A DNA stretch of 64,000 nucleotides from the NCBI RefSeq assembly GCF_015355755.1, contig NZ_JACVEE010000003.1, positions 620,001-684,000 on the forward strand, written 5' to 3'. The stretch is from Nocardia sp. XZ_19_385. Its GTDB lineage: Bacteria > Actinomycetota > Actinomycetes > Mycobacteriales > Mycobacteriaceae. Of the stretch, positions 62,171 to 64,000 are shown piece by piece. Both the position numbers and the translations under genes were made by a program. The notes beneath the pieces were generated by a model, which saw only the letters and a list, made by a program, of their open reading frames with translations, had not been told where the DNA came from and did no database searches. Each line of letters opens with the position of its first letter. Position 1 is the stretch's first letter.

Positions 62171-62569
62171 TTACGCCGCGGGAATCGAAGCGATCCCTTG
62201 GATCTCGATCAGGGCCTCCGGCTGCCACAGTGCCGAGACCCCGATCCCCGCCATTGCCGGGTACTCCGAGCCGGCCAGCTCGCGCCAGATCTGGCCGATC
62301 GCACGGCCATTCGCCTGATAGTCGGGAATGTCGAGCAAGTAGATCGTCACGTTCACCAGATGTTCCGGGCGGCCACCGGCCTCCGTCAGCGCCGTCAACA
62401 TGTTGGCGAACGCCTGCCGGAACTGCTCGACGATGCCGCCCGGCACGATCTGGCCCGACTTGTCCAGCGCCGTCTGGCCCGCCAGATAGACCGTGTCCCG
62501 ATCCCGCACGGCATGGGCGAAGCCCGACGGGCGTGCGAGGGAATCGGGGTTTACGCGGCTGATGCTCAT
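62171..62569 (-). CDS. RidA-family protein (possible 2-aminomuconate deaminase-like)
   Basis: The 132-residue protein has the RidA/YjgF fold: SGFAHAVRDRDTVYLAGQTA, VEQFRQAFANMLTALTEAGG, LVNVTIYLLDIPDY and LIEIQGIASIP. GAAGGAAAACC precedes the ATG. RidA itself deaminates reactive enamines, but 2-aminomuconate deaminases of aminophenol and anthranilate pathways also belong here. The Arg of RidA that binds the substrate carboxylate is not present at the usual spot as far as I can tell. Divergence from FAA and cupin genes favours a catabolic role. Confidence 0.88.
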   Translation of the reverse strand: MSISRVNPDSLARPSGFAHAVRDRDTVYLAGQTALDKSGQIVPGGIVEQFRQAFANMLTALTEAGGRPEHLVNVTIYLLDIPDYQANGRAIGQIWRELAGSEYPAMAGIGVSALWQPEALIEIQGIASIPAA

Positions 62570-62627
62570 GGTTTTCCTTCGCTGGGAAGAGGCGTCGCGC
62601 TGTCGACGACCGGGGACTCCACGATGA

Positions 62628-62670
62628 TATATAGCGTTTGTATTGCTGTCGACATTGATCCGCTATACAG
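62628..62670. promoter_or_regulatory. Inverted repeat between RidA and FAA genes
   Basis: TATAGCG (62630-62636) and CGCTATA (62661-62667) are perfect inverted 7-mers with a 24-bp spacer in the 130-bp divergent region; the longer arms match at 8 of 10. It may be the site for the PaaX-type protein. Confidence 0.5.
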
Positions 62671-62699
62671 TCGGGAGGACGGCAACGGAGGTCTCCTGC

Positions 62700-63590
62700 A
62701 TGCGACTACAAACCATTCGGCTCACCGGCGACCGCACGCAGGCGGTGCTGACCATCGGCGGTCAGTGGCTGCCCCTACCGGCTACCGATGTGGGGGAGCT
62801 CGTTCGACGCACCGATTGGCGGGACATCGTCGCCGAGATGCGACGGACCGCGTCCGCCGGCGACTATCTCGACGAGGGCAGTCTGCCGCTCGCGCCGGTC
62901 GTTACCGCCCCGCGAAAGATCGTGTGCTGCGGGCACAACTACCGGGCTCACATTCGCGAAATGGGCCGGCCGGAGCCGGAATACCCGACGCTCTTCGCGA
63001 AGTTCGCGGACACGCTCGCCGGGCCGCACGACGACATCGCGCTCCCTGACGTCGCACAGCAGGTGGACTGGGAAGCCGAGTTGGCGCTCGTCATCGGAAC
63101 AACATGCAGGGCGGTCACGCCGGTACAAGCCCGGGATCGCATCGCCGGCTACACCGTCGCCAATGACATATCGGTCCGGGACTGGCAGCGCCGCACCCCA
63201 CAGTGGTTCCAGGGCAAAGCATTCGACGCCACTACCCCGCTGGGCCCCGCGATGGTCACCGCCGACGAAATAGACCCGGCCGAGGGCCTGCGGATCACAT
63301 GCACCGTCAACGGCGAACTAGTGCAGAGCGGCTCCACCGACGACCTGGTGTTCGACGCCGCCCACCTGGTTTCCTACGTCTCTCAATTCACCACGCTCGC
63401 ACCCGGTGACGTGATCTTGACCGGCACCCCCGCCGGCGTGGGCGCGGCAGCCACCCCGCCGCGCTACCTGTCCGAGGGCGACGCCCTCACCGTGGAAATC
63501 GAACGGATCGGGCAACTGCGCAACACCATTCGATTCCGCTCGCACGACGCGTACACCGCCCAAGATAAGGAGCTCGCCGCAAATGTCTGA
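62700..63590 (+). CDS. Fumarylacetoacetate hydrolase family protein
   Basis: The ATG at 62700 follows GGAGG and gives 296 residues with the FAA fold: VCCGHNYRAHIREMG, DWEAELALVIG (acidic metal ligands), AGYTVANDISVRDWQ, KAFDATTPLGPAMV and ILTGTPAGVG. Members hydrolyse C-C bonds of ring-cleavage products, hydrate 2-oxopentenoates or decarboxylate 4-oxalocrotonate. It overlaps the cupin gene by seven bases, so these two are co-translated. The specific reaction is not clear from sequence. Confidence 0.92.
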   Translation: MRLQTIRLTGDRTQAVLTIGGQWLPLPATDVGELVRRTDWRDIVAEMRRTASAGDYLDEGSLPLAPVVTAPRKIVCCGHNYRAHIREMGRPEPEYPTLFAKFADTLAGPHDDIALPDVAQQVDWEAELALVIGTTCRAVTPVQARDRIAGYTVANDISVRDWQRRTPQWFQGKAFDATTPLGPAMVTADEIDPAEGLRITCTVNGELVQSGSTDDLVFDAAHLVSYVSQFTTLAPGDVILTGTPAGVGAAATPPRYLSEGDALTVEIERIGQLRNTIRFRSHDAYTAQDKELAANV

Positions 63591-64000
63591 CACTGAAACC
63601 CGTATCGTCCCGATCGTCACTCGCGAAGGACACGAATACACCGACACCGCACAGTCCGGCGGTGCGATCCGGGTCTCCGGAGTGAGCATTCAGCACACGC
63701 CCGCGACCAGGATCTGGTTCGGCAAAGTCACCAATGAGCCGGGCTACCGGTCCCTGCCGCACCATCATGGTGAAGCCGAGACCGGCGGCTACGTCCTCGA
63801 AGGGAAGGCTCGAATCTATTTCGGCGAGCACTACTCGGAATTCCTCGACATGGAAACCGGCGATTTCGTTTTCGTGCCGCCGTTCATGCCGCACATCGAG
63901 GTGAATATGAGCACGACCGAGAAGCTGGTGTGGCTCACGACCCGCACGCCCGACAACATCGTGGTCAACCTCGACGATGTCGAGGACGCGAGCCTCGACG
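63584..64000 (+). CDS. Cupin-domain protein, cut by window end
   Basis: The frame opens at an ATG inside the FAA gene end and has no stop by the window end, giving 139 residues so far. The cupin metal motif is HHHGEAETGGYVLEGKARI, with GDFVFVPPFMPHIE for the second motif. It may be an aromatic-ring dioxygenase (for example of the 3-hydroxyanthranilate type) or a small accessory cupin; length and substrate are unknown because the gene is cut. Overlap with FAA indicates one pathway. Confidence 0.85.

Overview
The window is high-GC actinobacterial chromosome, most likely from Nocardia or a close relative in the Mycobacteriales. The gene order from about 4.2 kb to 23.1 kb matches the Mycobacterium tuberculosis Rv1822-Rv1837c block as I remember it: pgsA2, gcvH, garA, a FtsR-type MerR regulator, a DUF151 nuclease-fold protein, a second MerR regulator, gcvP, a von Willebrand A lipid-anchored-type protein and glcB. 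GTG/TTG starts, WhiB, FHA/GarA and many secreted lipase-type proteins fit the same group. No tRNA, rRNA, CRISPR array, insertion sequence or prophage gene was seen.

Layout. 1-4.1 kb: NERD-domain protein (cut by the window edge), DUF2252 protein and a ChoD-like GMC oxidoreductase. 4.2-11.3 kb: the conserved gcv block; a tandem glycine riboswitch precedes gcvP and a terminator follows it. 11.3-15.5 kb: TetR, VWA protein, WhiB, HNH endonuclease with a possible leader peptide, and DM13 protein. 15.6-20.7 kb: acyl-CoA dehydrogenases and an SDR-ADH-TetR-ACAD operon with its own palindromic operator. 20.9-23.1 kb: malate synthase G. 23.3-25.7 kb: small membrane and secreted proteins and a Tat-exported GH76 enzyme. 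25.9-29.9 kb: a nine-gene operon that starts with an ECF sigma factor, followed by a zinc-binding anti-sigma-like/Gls24 fusion, several Asp23/Gls24 proteins, a DUF2273-like peptide, a DUF6286-type protein and AmaP. 30.0-34.8 kb: Mug glycosylase and a small cluster of a 2-oxoglutarate oxygenase, a stand-alone ketosynthase and an asparagine synthetase. 35-46 kb: mixed membrane and secreted proteins, LysE exporter, MmyB-type regulator, PhyH oxygenase, glycerol facilitator, a seven-bladed PLL-like lectin and a GT87 mannosyltransferase-type protein. 46.8-49.5 kb: secreted protein plus a lipase homologue that has lost its nucleophile. 49.5-55.2 kb: class II UvrA, WYL regulator, MarR regulator and exported carboxylesterase. 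55.2-59.5 kb: cell-envelope proteins, a sigma-like protein without region 4, and two convergent paralogous TetR genes that share operators. 59.8-64.0 kb: the start of an aromatic-compound catabolic cluster (AAHS transporter, PaaX-type regulator, RidA, FAA hydrolase, cupin) that runs off the window.

Most notable points. The sigma/Gls24 operon carries the same bipartite promoter-like motif (TGACG, 16-17 nt, GTCCTAC) ahead of the sigma gene and again ahead of an internal Gls24 gene, which suggests an autoregulated envelope-stress regulon. The oxygenase-ketosynthase-asparagine synthetase group looks like a minimal uncharacterised biosynthetic locus. Other items worth checking are the region-4-less sigma protein, the dead lipase operon with a 28-residue peptide, the isolated 33-residue peptide gene and the WhiB-HNH leader region. 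All calls are from reading the sequence; no database search was possible.
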